From Solanum dulcamara (lineage: Eukaryota; Streptophyta; Magnoliopsida; Solanales; Solanaceae), in assembly GCF_947179165.1 (NCBI RefSeq), contig NC_077239.1, positions 1,984,001 to 2,048,000 on the forward strand: DNA of 64,000 nucleotides, given 5' to 3'. Both the position numbers and the translations under genes were made by a program. Every line of letters begins with the position of its first letter. Within the stretch, counting starts at the first letter, position 1. The notes below the pieces were generated by a model. It had not been told where the DNA came from and did no database searches. It saw only the letters and a program-made list of their open reading frames with translations. This document shows positions 13,501 to 28,500 of this stretch, piece after piece.

Positions 13501-16500
13501 ATTTGAAAATCTGTGTGTGTCCACAAAGCTAAAGCATCGAAACTCCCATTGCGATCTGGCACTGAAATTTTACGGATTATATGCTCCTGAGGGTTCGCTT
13601 GCCCAGGTCTGCCTTTTTTAAATGTCATCTTTCTGAATGGTCATAATTAACTATATATGTGAATCTAAAGTACAGCATAATGTGTCTGTATAGCCTTTTA
13701 GTTGGGTCTCCTGTCCAAGTTATGACGTGATTAAAATGTCTGTGGCTGGTGCTACCTGTGATAAAAACTGGTGATATTTGGTACTAAGTTCCTTTTCCAA
13801 TCTTCTATCTGTCGTTCACTTGTTATTTAGGTTCCCTTCTTGATCCTCTATTGTGATTTTTTCTTTTTATTATGTTTATTAATGTCAGAGATTGTATAAT
13901 TGGTGTTATAAGACCATCTCCAACCCACCTCTATTTTACTCTCTAGTCTCTATATTTGGAGAGTAAAATAGAGAATGAGCTCTCCAACCACCCTCTATTT
14001 CACTCTCTATTGTCCATTTATAGAGAGGCTTAATAGTAGTTCTCCAATTCATCCTCTCTATTTCACTTTTTGATTATTTTATTATTATATAATTAAATAA
14101 TATTTGTAATTAACATATTATAAATCATATAAGATCATTAATTAAATTTCTAATATTCGTCATTATTTTTTAATGTAATATAACATTTTAAAAGATATAT
14201 TATTTAATATACTACTTTCATCCCGAATAATTATATTTTTTTTTAATTTTCATCACTTTAAATATATAATTTAAAATTATTATTATTTTTCATTTGAAGA
14301 ATGCACAAAATTTAAATGATAAGATGAAATTTTAATTTAAAAATACAATACATAACATAATAATTTAAATACAAGATAACAATACAATACATAACATAAT
14401 AATTATCAAAACCACAACAATAATTTAGTAATCTGGTAGGTCATTTCTAGATTTACCAATATTCGAAAAAAAATTAGTGTATGATATAGAGATTGTTGTG
14501 GTTGTGATTGAGGATGTGGTTGTTAATTTAGAATAAAATATAATTTTATATTAAATAAATAATTTGAAAAGAATAAAGTTTTATATTACATGAAGATTAT
14601 ATAGGGTGATTATTCGGAAAAAAGAAGAAATGATTTACATTATGAAATAAGAAAATAAAAATGAAACAAGAATAATAATATAATATTGAGGAGAGAGAAA
14701 TAGATTTCTTTTTAGAGAGTAAAAGAAAGAATTGAGTTGGAGTTGGTTGTCTCCAAATATAAAGAACTCTATATTTGGAGTAAAAATGAGAATAGGGTTG
14801 GAGATGCCCTAAAGTTTTGTAAAAGGAAGCTAACCTTTTGCATATATAATCCTTGATATTTTTTTCCAACGGTAGTGTATGGCTAGCTTGCATGCTCCTC
14901 GATTAATCGACCATTTGCATGCTATCTTTGATCAAGACATGCACTGGGTCACACTCTCCACCAAGGCTTGATACAGAGATGGAAAAAATTACCTTTTTTT
15001 TTTATCACTGTTGGGATTCGAACTATGGCCTGGCCGCACATTCCGGTGCTAGAATCATGGCTTGACTTGAGCATGAAATTGCACTTGCATATTTTCTTAT
15101 GGTGTGTGTTTTAGGGCTTGCATGTTTGATTTAAAATGTTTAGGTTTAGTTCTCTAATGTAGATTTTTTTTTTTGAAACTCGTAACTTGTATTCCTCAGC
15201 ATTAAGGGCTATGCTGGCCACCTCCTAAAAGTAGTAACAGAGAAGGGAAAAAGAAAAACCGAAAACTTATAAAGAACCTATGAAATCCACTAATTGGATT
15301 TCCTCTTCTATATTTTGTTCTTTACTCCAAAAACCTAAGAAAGTAATTACATTCCATTTAATCCTATGTATTGAGCATTCCTATCCTTCAAAAATCCTTT
15401 GATTCCTTTCCTTCCAAATATTCCACCAGATACAAGCAGGTACCGTCCTCCACCACTTCTTTTGACTCTTGGTGCCCCCCCTTCTGATCCAACTACTCAG
15501 TAAGTCTGCTGTGTGTTCTGGCATACACCAGTTTAGGCTAGATAAATTGAAGAATAAATCCCATACTTGTGTTGTTACTTTGCAGTGCAAAAATAAGTGT
15601 TTGTTTGGTTTCCAGTGCCTCTTTGCATAGTAAGCATCTAGAGGCTATGCTGATGCCCCTTTTCTGTAACGCTTTATGAATCAAACAGGCTCTCCTAGCT
15701 ACCAACCAGACAAAACACTTCACTTTAGTGGGAGCCACACTCTTCCAAACAGCACTCCATGGCCCTGTTATCCTTCCTCCAGTTACCGATAGACCCCACT
15801 TATACAATCGGTTGAAAGAGAATCTTCCATCTGGGTGTTGTCTCCATAATAGACTCTCTGTTTCCAAGTTAGTACCTGGAAAGTCTTCTATCATATTCAG
15901 TAGTTCAATTACCCCTTCTATCTCCCAGTCATTTAACAACATTCTAAATACCAAATTCCACCCTTGTTGAGACCACAACTCACTGATTTTGCTATCTGGA
16001 TGCACACTGATAGAATAAAGTCCAGGAAACAAACTTTGAAGAGATCCTTGACCAGTCCAGTCTTCTTTCCAGAATAAAACCTTATCCCCCCTCCCAACTT
16101 TAACTTTTGTATTAACTTCTACAGCCGGCCAAAAGCTTCTGATAGTCCTCCAAACTCCAACTCCGTAAGTGGTTGTTACTTCAGTTGTACACCATTCCCC
16201 TTCTTGGCCGAATTTGTTTTGTATCAGCTCTTTCCATAGTGCATGCTCCTCTTGGTTGTACCTCTATAGCCACCTTCTTAGCAGACTTTTATTCTGTAAC
16301 TTGAGCTTCCTTACTCCCAAACCCCCATAATTCCTCCCTTGTTGAACTTCTGCCCATTTTACTAAATTGAAACTGCTCTCAATTTTATTTCCTTGCCAGA
16401 GGAAATTCCTTCTCAAAGCATCTAGAATTTTGATCACTCCACCAGGTATAGGGAAAAGGGACATCACATAAGTTGGTAAGGAATCTAGCAGAGTTTATTA

Positions 16501-19500
16501 AAGTAAATCTACCTCCCAATGAAAGGTATTGAGACCTCCAAAGTGCCAACTTCCTAATGTAGAAATTTTAGCATGGAAATATGTTCTTTTCTTGGTTATG
16601 CATTTTCTTGTTTTTGGGATTCAGCTAGGCATATTGGAAAAGGAGAAATAGATACACTTCGATTGAAATGAAATTCATCATTTCCTTAGTCCATTAACCT
16701 AAGATGAGTTTTCTTTTATATGTTTTTGCGCTTTAAACTTAGTTATCATTAGTGATTGTACTGCAGTCGGAATGCTGTCAGTAATTTGCTCCCAAACAGA
16801 GGCAACTCCATTAAAGTAACCTTGTGTTAATTCTATTACCGAAATGATATATGATTTAATTCTGCGGAACAACACAAAAAAGACAAGAAAACGAAGTAAA
16901 CAAATCCTCATAATTCGGTGCATGGTATCACAGGAATGCACCAGCAGCAAATATTTCAATGTAATTGTTCATTTTTCTGCTAAAATAAGTTAACTATGAT
17001 AAATTCCATGAGTACTAAATCCGTTGGGATGTGCCCATCTAAGCAATGAGCTAACCTGAATAGTAGGGTGGAATGGATATTGACGATTATATAGCTGGCG
17101 TCAATTAATTTGGAATTGATGCATATTTGATATATTTGTTTTTTGCTATACATATGAGCAGTTGTGATCAGCGGAAGTGTTTCTTTGCAGAGTGTCGTTA
17201 GTGAGCAGAAGGTGAATGCTCTAGAAGCTAGTTTCATACAAGCACCTTCTGGGGAAAATGTTGACTGGCGTCTATCTGCAAGAATCTCTTCTTGCGATGT
17301 CACGGTATTGGGCCATGCTTTCATTTCCTGCCTGTTTGTTCAGATACATGTGAAAGTTTCTGTTGATTTTGTATTGTTTTTGTCGAAAATACTTTGCAAG
17401 TTAGAAGATCTTGAAATGTTGGCATATAGGTAACTTAATTCCACCTAATTTAGCATTTGTTATTCAATCCAGTATATTTGAACTTGTGAGATTTCATTCT
17501 CAAGTTTAATTAATTGATATGGTTTTTGAATTTAAGGTTCATTCTTATATTGACGTCACCCTAGAATTGCTGGATACTGCTGATGGTAAAGGTTATGTGA
17601 TTTTAAATGGAATTTTCTTTTTATTATGTGATCAAGATTTCATTTGATTGCATGCGAGTTATAAGAGCATGAATCTTGTAGGATCCCTGCTTGGGTTGTT
17701 TTACTGTAACATACTATATTATTCTGATGCTTGGAACGCTTTCCTCTTAATGAATTCCTTGTGTCTAGAAAAAGAAGAATGGGTTACCTGATACCTGTTG
17801 CTAGTGGGAGGTGGCAGGTATCCCGTGGAATTAGTCGAGGTGCGTGAAAGCTGGCCTGAACACCACGGTCATAAAAACAAAAAAGAAGAAGAATGGATAA
17901 GGATATAGATGTTGATGTCAGCCCCTACTCGCTTTTATTAGTGTGTTCTTATTTGTTTGTTTTTGTATTGGAGGCAGCAGGGACTTATGATTGTTTGACA
18001 CCCAGTTGTGAACTTTCTTAGCCACTATATTGCTTTATGTTTCGTTGGTCATGGTCCACTATTGGCTGTATCGGCCTCCGTCAATGCGCTTTATTCCATC
18101 TTATTGTTTTGATAAACTTAGTTTTATCAATATAATTTTAAAATTCCGTCTCAAAAAAAATATAATTTTAAAAGTCCTGTATACGAGATGTACCACACTA
18201 TACACCTAATCTTGAATTGTACTAGATGATTAACAACCTTTGCTTCCCCAACAACACCACCACCATACCCAGTCACAAGTGGGGTCTGGTTAGGTTACGG
18301 AGGGTGGGCTGTACACAGACCTTACCCCTACCTTAGGAGGTAGAGAGGCTGTTTCCGATAGACTGCTAACCCCATACTCATGAAGTTCCAGCTAGTGTTT
18401 GTATCTTTTTCTTTTTCTCAAGTTTTTGCCTTACGATAGCTTAGCATGCTGTTGGCCATGCAAAGAAGCTGATGTACTTGGTATTTTTGGAATCCACACT
18501 GAGAGGTAAGAGAAGTTTGTCTTAGTAATGTCGGATGGATGATCATTCAGATCAATCTTTGTCCTTTCCATTTTGAATTATAATTTATAGTTGTTCATAA
18601 TCAAGAGATTTTATTTGTAGAGGAACCCAAGTAAGTTGTGAAGTTCTTCCATCTCAAACCTTTAAATTTCTTCTGCCTTTTGTGGTTCCACAGAACTCTT
18701 CCTTCCTGCTCCCTGCGTTTGTGGACCATTGGTTTCTTCTTCTGGCAAGAAATACCGAGTATGATAGGGAATACATTGCATAAGGAGATATCTCCGTAGA
18801 ACCTCTGTCTCCAAAGGCTGACTCTAGTGTCATCCCCCTCTTTAAACTAGGCATTTCTGTAACAATTATCCCACATCTTCATGATGCTTCTCCACAAAAG
18901 GCTACTACATATGGTCCGGGTATCTGGTTTCCTCCAACTTCTTTGTTGTGCCCCAATCATGTCAATGATGATATTCTCCATAAAGACTCGTTAGTCCTCC
19001 AAGCAAAATCTCCAAATCCATTTGTTCGCTAAGGCACTATTGCAAACCTTTGTACTATGAACCCCTACCCCTTTATGAGCGATTTTACTACATTCTAGTT
19101 TATGAGATGGTATTTCTTCGCCTTTTCACTAATAGAAGTTCTCCAATTCTTCCGCCACATTAGTTGGTGTAGTCTAAATAACATAACGAGTCGGTAGAGA
19201 GGCTAGATATTTACTCTTAATCATATTTCATTTCCACCTTCCTATAAATCTCGTTGGTCATTTTGTTAGTTTTTTCTCTACTCTATTATTGGTTTCTGTA
19301 CTGCAGAATCTTTGAGGATTGCACCCAGCTGTAAGTAATCTTAAGTTGTAGGAAGCAATCCTCATTATACCTAACGACACCAGTAATCTGTTCTATGTTC
19401 TCCACCTTCTCCATTGTATAATGTCATGCTTCTACAAATTTACCTTCCATAAAGAAATGAATCTTGGGCTTAACTTAACCTCAAAAATAGCTCATCAGTT

Positions 19501-22500
19501 GAGGATTGTCCAACTCCATATCGGAGACAAAATCTCCCATCCCTAGCCGGCCATGGCTGGACATCTGGTGCGTTGACCATTTTAATATAGGGGCCAAACA
19601 TCTGTAAACAATGAATTGGGATGAACCTTGCTCTGATACAATGTAAAGAAATGGATCTTGGGCCTAACTCAACCTCCAAAGCTAGCTCATAGTATGAGGG
19701 TTGTCCAAGTCCATATAAGGAGACCAAATCTCTCATCCCTAGCCGATGTGGGACACTCAAAACCTTCATATACTATAATATCTTGTATCTCAACTACTGA
19801 ATTTGAACCACCTCTGCATTACATTTGACTAGTTTTTCTTCTTATATGGAACCTCTTTTGGAATTTATATTATTTGTCTATAGTGTTAACCTAGTTAAGC
19901 ATGACTCTTAAGTTGGTATTCCAATTATGAAGTAATCTTAACATAGTAAAACATATAGTCAGAGTACTATGAAAATTATGATATAAGATCTCTCGTAAAT
20001 TAACTGGGATCTTGTCTATTCTTTGTATGTGACTGGTATCCCCATGGGTGCTTTTTCTTTTGAATTTACTTCTGTTTATCATTAAGAATTGATGGGAAGG
20101 GAAAAAAGGAATTTTAGTTTTGCAGTAGTATTTGTATGGACAATGGAGCAGATAGTGTGAACAAACAGTAAATGATGTATCTCTTTGTCCCCTTCGTTAA
20201 GCTGATTTTCTGCCCTGTCATCTCTGTCAGATTGTGACATACATGTCCCAAGAAAAATAACGTGCATAAAAATAATAATTATTGTTGGATTCCATGTCGA
20301 ATTCACAATTTTGCATATGCATTGTATTGGTTCTCATGTCAAGGTTGTTATTGTTTATTTTATTTTGTGTTTTTGGGCACTGCATTGGAAGGTGAGCCTT
20401 GGAGAAAGTTGTCTCTGACCCATGGAAGCAACCACTAATGCTTGCATTAGGGTAGGCTGTCTATATCACATCTCTTGGGATGCTGCCCTTCCCCGGACCC
20501 TACTAACGCAGGATGTTTTGTGAACCGGGCTGCCCCCGGTTTGCATGTGAATATCAAACGAATCTATATCACTTATCTTTCAAAATTACTTGACAGGTTT
20601 TCAGGGAAACCTATGACCGGTTTTTAGAATTTATGAAAAGGAGCAATGCTGTTAGCCCTACTGTAGCATTAGAAACTGCAACTGTGTTACAGGTGATGTT
20701 TTCTAAATATCCAGTATATTATGTTCTACTTCCATGTAACTGTAGCATTTTGTGAATGAAGCTAATCTTTCATAGTTAATGGCTAATGCAGAAAAATATT
20801 GAAAAGATGACTCGCAGAGCTCAGGAGCAATTTCAGATGGTACTCAAGAAGCAAAGCAGGTTACTTAATTTACTGTATGATTTTTCCATATTTTCCTTGT
20901 TCTAACGTGGAAGGTGTAGTGCCCAATGCCCAAGGGCTATATATTATTCTTTTTCGCGTTTAACATGCTAATGTGATAGAGGTAAAAGCATATCCTAGAA
21001 CATATATGTTTCCTGGCAAAAGTAGTTAGCAGCATAACCCTTCCTATGATATCTGGTCTGAATAATTATGTGTGTCTTGGACCAAACCTTGTGTTTGAAT
21101 TCAAGAAGTTTTGAGTTACTTTATGTATTGCTCTTTATTTTTTATTTCTTTTTTCCTTAAAGTAATGGCGAAGTTTAGAACAACTAACAATATTTTATGG
21201 GAGTGAATGTTCGGTCTTAAGGTTTCAACACATACAGTAGATGAAACCATGAATGTTAATTTTTCTGCTGTTATACAACATTGGACAAATCTAATGTTCA
21301 CATTGTAGCACACATAAAGGAGAAAATGAAATGCCTCAGATTGCTTAAACATGTCTTCCTAGACCTTCGCGTGCTTTGGTCCATAGGTGTGACTAAATGA
21401 TCATTGAAGGTGGTGATAATTGATGAGAAGACCTAAAATCACATGGTGAAAAGTTTTCTTTGACTACTTAAATATTTTGATATTAATGCGAAACTTAGCC
21501 AAGAATGGGACAAAATGGAAAAGCAAAGGATTCCAATATCAACTAGGCACTGTTGTTATTGTTGCCACTCTACCATTTGGCCATTGGTTATTAGGGACAT
21601 TTTAGTTTCCAGAGTTTTATATCTGCATAGGGATAAATGGAATTTAGAGAATTCCTATTTTGGAGAATCTCTAATTTGTTTTAAAAGGCAAATTATTTTG
21701 GAAGGGGAGCCTTGGAGTAACTGGTAAAGTTGCTGCCATGTGACCAGGAGGTCACGGGTTCAAGCCTTGGAAACAGCCTCTGGCAGAAATGCAAGGCAAG
21801 GCTGCGTACAATAGACCCTTGTGGTCAGGCCCTTCCCCGGACCCCGCGCATAGCGGGAGCTTTAGTGCACCGGGCTGCCCTTTTTTTTTTAGGTTCACAT
21901 AACTAGTTGTGAAGATTACAATCCAGTAGTTGTATACTTAATTGGGTGAATAATGATGCAGGATTGTTATGAGGTGAATAGTATTGTAGGGATTCCCCTG
22001 ATAGCTTTTTAGCTTTTTGTCCCAATGGGTTCCCATGTTAGCTTTTTAGATTTTGTTTGCTCTATGATAGTGTACCAAAGATAACATACTAGTGCTCACT
22101 CTTTTCTAACTACTTTGCATCTTCTTGATGCCATGAATGGAATCAATTACTTCATCTAAAAAAACGTATTGTAAGGATTGTTATTTGCTGAATATTGACA
22201 CAAGGAATATCATGCTAGTATTACTTTAAGTGGATTACAACAATGACATACCCAGTGTTATCAAAGGCGAAAAGCGCAAAAAAGCTATAAGATCCATTAG
22301 GGCTTTAAGCGCAGATCGCAAATAAAAGTGTGAGCTTTAGTGAAAAAGGCGCAAAAGGAGAAAAAGATACAAATATATATATTTAGTTCAAGACCAATAC
22401 TTATAAACATGAATGACAAATATATGACCAAAGAAATTGAAAAAAGGTATGATAAAGCAGTGTTATATGGAGTGGAGTACTGACCAGTAAAGAACTCTCA

Positions 22501-25500
22501 TGTTCAAAAGATGCATGTTGCGGAGATGATGATGTTGAGATGGATGTGTGGACACAGTAGGAGTGATAAAATTAGGAATGAGGTTATTCGGGAGAAGGTG
22601 GGAGTGACATCTGTGGTAGACAAGATGAGAGAAGCGAGACTGAGATGGTTTGAGCATGTGCAGAGAAGGGGTGTCGACGCCCCAGTTAGGAGGTGCGAGC
22701 AGTTAGATTTGGGGGTCATGCAGAGGGGTAGGGGACTGAAAAATTATTAGAGAGAGGTAATTAGACAAGATATGACGCTACTCCATATCACCGAGGACAT
22801 GACCTTAGATAGAAAGGAGTGGGGGTTGCGGATTTGGATAGAATGTTGTCTGGCCGTATGTCGGTTTAACATGGTCGTAGGTCTAGGCGTGCCTTTATAG
22901 TTGTGTTGTTATTGCCTTTGATTATCACAACTTTGCTATCGTTATTGTTCTTGTCTTGTAAAATTTGCATCGCTTTTTGTTTTTTGCCATTATGCTATAT
23001 ATATTATTTTTCTCTTTTACTTGAGACTGTGACTTTTGAGCAGAGGGTCTTTCAAAAACAGCCTCTCTATCTCCATGAGGTAGTGGTAAGGTCTGCGTAC
23101 ATTCTACCCTCCCTAGACCAACTTGTGGGAGTTCACTGGGTATGTTGTTGTTGTTGTTGTTGGTGGTGGTGTCACTTCTTCAAAAGAGGCTCATTGGCAA
23201 GGAAAAGTTTGTCTTTGAACCTTGATGACCACACTGAAGCGCACATAAAGCGAGGTGAAGCGCTAAACACGTTTTGAGCCTCGTTTCAGGGCTTAAGCAC
23301 GCTTAAAGCGCTTTTGACAACACTGGACATACCTAGTATAGTCTTACACATGGGTACTTAACTTTCGTGAGATGTCCCTTCGTACGAAACTAACATTCTA
23401 AAATCCTAAGAGGTTTATGATGCAGTTATGGATCTTTGACAACCAAGCAAATTGCGGCTGATAATTTGGTTATTTGGATTAGCCAAACATGGGACTGATC
23501 CACGAAACAACTATCACAACCATATATAATTTGGTTATTAGTTGAGGTGTAATTCATAAGAAGTGATCAATCAACAAATGCCCACCTTGGATCAAGATTT
23601 TTTCATCCTTTTTCTCCCATTTTTTGGAAAGACAGTCTATTGACAGGGAAAAATGTACAATTGAAGAAGTTTCATGTGGTTTCCAAAACATGCTTTCGTG
23701 AAATACATAATAGATTGAGCATGTTGCCGGTGTTTTTACAAGAGAAGCACAAAAAGATGACATTGTTCCAGGAGTTTGAATTAACAAGCGAGAAGCGAAG
23801 CACACAAATTATGGGAAATGCGAGATCACCCGAGTTGGGAGATGGACAATATTGAGGTCCAAGCACAAGTCTGAAATTGCACGGTTGGGCTCTACCAACG
23901 ACATATCTAGGTTTACTACCACGAGCATCTAATAAGGACCAAGTAGCTTGGATCTCGGTTATAGAAAGGGTAGAAAAGATGATGTCAGATTGGCAAATAA
24001 GATAATTGTTCAAATGGTGAAAGTAAGTGTCAATTAAAAGAACCTTATCACGTATTGTACATACTTCACGTCTTTGTGCTCACTCCAGTCAGTGTACAAG
24101 GAACTTGGTAAAACTTTCGAGGGATTTTCTATGAGACGTTACAAGCACGGGGGAGGAAATTCACTTGGTAAGTTTGGAGACCGTCACCATACCAAATTGT
24201 TGGAGTGGATTAGAATCAAAGATCTAAGGCTTTTAATAAGGCGATAGTGGGAAAATTGTTATAGAGATTTTTGCATAGACTAGAATACCTTTTTCGGAGG
24301 GGGTGATTGCTTAGAATTCAACCTTCACAAGATAGGGATAAGGCTGCGGACACACCACCCTTCCCAGGCACCAATTATGGGATTACATTGGGTATGTTGT
24401 TGTTGTTGGACCTGTAGAAGAGAAGACGTAGGGCATGAGATGTTACTCCTCTAGCGCTTATGTGGAACATATGGAGAGAGAACTTTTGATGGAGTAGATA
24501 GATAGTTTATGTTAACTTGAGGAAGTCTCTTATCCCTTATCTTTTTGATGCACCCACAAAGTTGCTATATGTGTAGAAGGTTGGGTATCATTCATGTAAA
24601 ACTGTATGTTTTTTATAGGGTTTTTACTTTTTTGGTTTACCTCTGGTATACGGGCGGCTTTTGTCCCTTTAATGAAATTCTGTTACTTCATCAAAAGCGA
24701 GTTACTGGAAATTTATAAGTACCAAATGTATAAGAATATAGGAGTGTAATAATGAAACTGCAATTAAAATAACTAATGTTAGTTTCCTATTTACTACTGA
24801 TGTTAGTCCAACTTCTCAGAGTTTAGATTCGAAGAATTGGTCACTTCTCATTGAGATCAATTCGTGTGTTACTGTTCGAAGCACACGCCTCTCTAAAGCT
24901 AATGGCTTTCGCGAATTAAACAATGACCTTACATTTTATTGCTTTAAGCGATGACTTTTACTAACATCACATGATTGATATTCAATTCTTATGATTTGGT
25001 TCTTGCTTCTTGGGGTGGATTATTCTTTGGTGCTGATAACTTTTTTTCTCAGATTCGCCCTTGATATTGATCTTGATGCTCCAAAAGTCAGAGTTCCTAT
25101 TCGACCACATGGCTCTTTCCAATGTGATAGCCATCTTCTTTTGGATTTGGGGCATTTTACTTTAAATACCAAGGTATGTCATGTTCCAGAAGCTAAGTTA
25201 TTTTTTTCCTATACACAACTAATTAGCATATGTGTCTTGGATATAGGGAGATGGCCTACTGGGTGATCAGAATCAAAGTTTGTATTCTCGTTTTTATATC
25301 TCTGGAAGGGACATAGCAGCTTCTTTCACAGAATGTGGTTCTGATAATTGGGAGTGCAGTTTGTCATGTCAGCCTTCGGCATGTCATAACCTGGAAGATG
25401 CCAAGAACTTATGCTCTCTTGTTGACAGGTGTGGAATGGCTGTTATTGTGGATCAGGTACAAAATACTAAAATAGTTTATTCTGTTTTGACTTCACGATC

Positions 25501-28500
25501 AATGGTGTTCAATTAGCAGTTGGATTCTGATGTTCTCTTCTTGTGGTTGCTTAATTTTGTTACTGTTTATCTTTTTGTGAAGATTAAGGTGCCTCATCCC
25601 GGCCATCCATCAATGCGTGTTTCTGTTCAAGTTCCTAATTTTGGCCTTCACTTTTCACCAGCAAGATATCGCAGGCTGATGGAGTTGTTAGATATACTAT
25701 ATCGAACAATGCCAGAAACCGAGCAGCCTGCTATTGAAAATCTTCCACCAGAATATGCCCCATGGTATCCCCCTGATCTTGCAACTGAGGCTCGGATCCT
25801 TGTTTGGAAGGTATGTAGGTGTTGTATGAATTGCAGTTACTATATTAATCAATGGCTTAATATCGTTAACTTTACTTTGTTTACTTGAATTAGGGGATTG
25901 GCTACTCAGTTGCTTCATGGCAACCATGTTATCTTTTGTTATCTGGTTTATATCTTTATGCCTTGGACTCTGAGCTCTCCCACAGTTATCTTAAATGCTC
26001 AAGGTGCATATTTTAGATTTTAGATATTCATCTTCCGTACTTTTATCCTCTGCCTTGTTTCTTTCACCTCTGTATATGGAAGTTGTCCAACTTGTTTTGT
26101 CATTTTGAATCCTATAGTATGGCTGGTAAGCAAGTTCATGAAATTCCTCCTGCAAACATCGGAGGTAGCTTTTCCTGTATCAGCATCAGTGCGAGAGGCA
26201 TGGATCTGCAGAAGGTATGCAAGTCTCTTCATTGAAAACCTTCCCCAACACATAGATGAGCAGGCACGCACTTGCAAAAGTGCAGTATAGGAAGATAGGT
26301 TGTGGAAAGTGAGAGAAATTGAGAATCAAGAGAAAATGTTGAGGCAAAAAGTGTGTAGCAACTATTTCATAAAGACCTAAAAGCAGATAGAGAAAGACAG
26401 CACGTAAGCTATTGCTCTATGGGAGTTTTCAGAGGAACATCTTAATATTAAACAGTGAAGTAATATTAAAAAGAGGTCTTGTGTGATGAAAACCATATTT
26501 GAAGAAAATTCTAAATGGAAATTGGTTCAATGCAATTTGGAAGTCGGACTAAAAGTTTGGGCAATTGCAGTGTTATTCTGAGACCCCTCTACATTGTGAG
26601 AAATATTGTAGAAGAATATTATTGAATTGTGTCTCTACATTATTTCATTGAGACCTTATTTATAGACACTACATTAGACTCCTTTTTCAACTAGGACACT
26701 ATATTATAATCTTTTTCTAAGTAGGATTCTATGTATTATTCCTATTCATATTCCTATTCTAAGTAGGATTGTATATACTATTCTTGTTTCTATTCCTATT
26801 CTAACACTCCCCTCAAGCTGGTGCATATAAGTCATATGTAACTAGCTTGTTACAGATGTAATCAACATGAGGACTGGTGAAGATATTTGCAAGTTGATCA
26901 CTCGACTTCACAAAATTGACATGCAATGTCAATGTGCGTAGCCTACTCATGAAATATTGGATTTGATACAGAATGTGATAAAACACATAATGATCAGCTC
27001 CATTACGAGTCATGCCAAACTCCTAAATTAATGTGCTGAACTTTCCAAACCAAGCTCGAGAAGACTTGCTTCAGTCCATAGAGTGACCTGCATAATCGAC
27101 ATACAAGGCACAAAACTTCCCTTGAGCAACAAAACTAGGTGGTTGCTCCATGTAGACTTCTTCACAGTGTAACAGTCGTCGGAAAGTGCTCAAAATCTGG
27201 CATAAAATATATGGATCGTCTTGAAATTAGTAGACTAGTTGACATTAAACAAAAGTCACCGAAAAATTGCCCGGAACATGCTCATGTGTCGGAGTATTAG
27301 ATTTGATGTCGGAAAGTGGTCAGAATCTGAGAAATAAAATTATATGCGTAGGGTCGGAATGATGGCATGATCCTACTGAGAAAGAGAATTGTATGGTAAG
27401 ATCAGAATGATGGCACGATTCGACTAAAAAATAGAAACTATATGGGTAGGGTCGAATTAGTGGCACGACAAAAAGAGAAATTATATGGGTAGGATCAGAA
27501 TCATGGCACGACCCTACACAAATAAGAAATTAGTCACCAAAAAGATGGCACTGTGCTACACAAATTGGATATGAAAAAATAGTCACTCAAAAGATGGCAC
27601 AATGCTACATAAATTGGTTATGAGAAAGTAGTCACGGAAAAGATGACACGGTACTACACAAATAAGATATGAGAAAGTTTTCATCGAAAAGATGTACGGT
27701 GCTACACAAATTAGATATAAAAAAGTTCTCTCTGGAAAGATGGCACGGTGCTGTGCAACTCAGATATTAGAAAGTAGTCCAGTAAAATGCACGACGCTAC
27801 ATAAATTAAATATGAGAAATAGTCACCGGAAAGATGCCCCCAGTACTACACAAATTAGATATGACGAAAAGTCATCGGAAAGATACACGGTGACCCGACT
27901 TTTGCTAACATAATTATTGGCCACAGGCGGCATATATGGGTAATAGCTGCCCGCCGGCATCGGAAGCTCTTTGATTCTCTGCCAAGATCGTAGAGGCTCT
28001 AATACCATGTGAGAAATATTGGAGAAGAATATTATTGAATTGTGTCTTTGCATTATTACATTGAGACCTTATTTATAGACACCACATTAGACTCTTTTTT
28101 CAACTAGGACACTACATTATAATCCTTTTCCAAGTAGGATTCTATATATTATTCCTATTCATATTCCTATTCATATTCCTATTCCTATTTCTATTCTAAG
28201 CAGGATTGTATATGCTATTCTTGTTTCTATTCCTATTCTAACATGCATGAATAAGAAAAATGGGATAAGAAATGAAGGGAGCACGAGTTGATACATGGTT
28301 ATAGAAAAATAATTCACGGCACCACAATCTAGGCTCCTCAATTTCTAAGAAATGATGAATAAGTAAAATGGTAAACAAAGCAATAAGATGAAGAGAAAGA
28401 TCCTTATCACCTTTGGGCCTATATCATTATAAATGCTAGAAGAAGATAGTTAGATTGGGTGCAATGAGCACATGGACACTGCAACAATGACAGTCACTCA

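Noticed and set aside
15538..16032. A 164-codon minus-strand open frame as a host gene
   Set aside because: It encodes L1-type zf-RVT sequence and sits inside an insertion with a 10-bp target duplication.
21704..21890. tRNA-like box A and box B as a tRNA gene
   Set aside because: The cloverleaf is not completed and the rest matches an Au SINE.
27310..27900. A CRISPR-like array from regularly spaced repeats
   Set aside because: The repeats are variable in length and sequence and belong to the leader of a Copia element in plant DNA.
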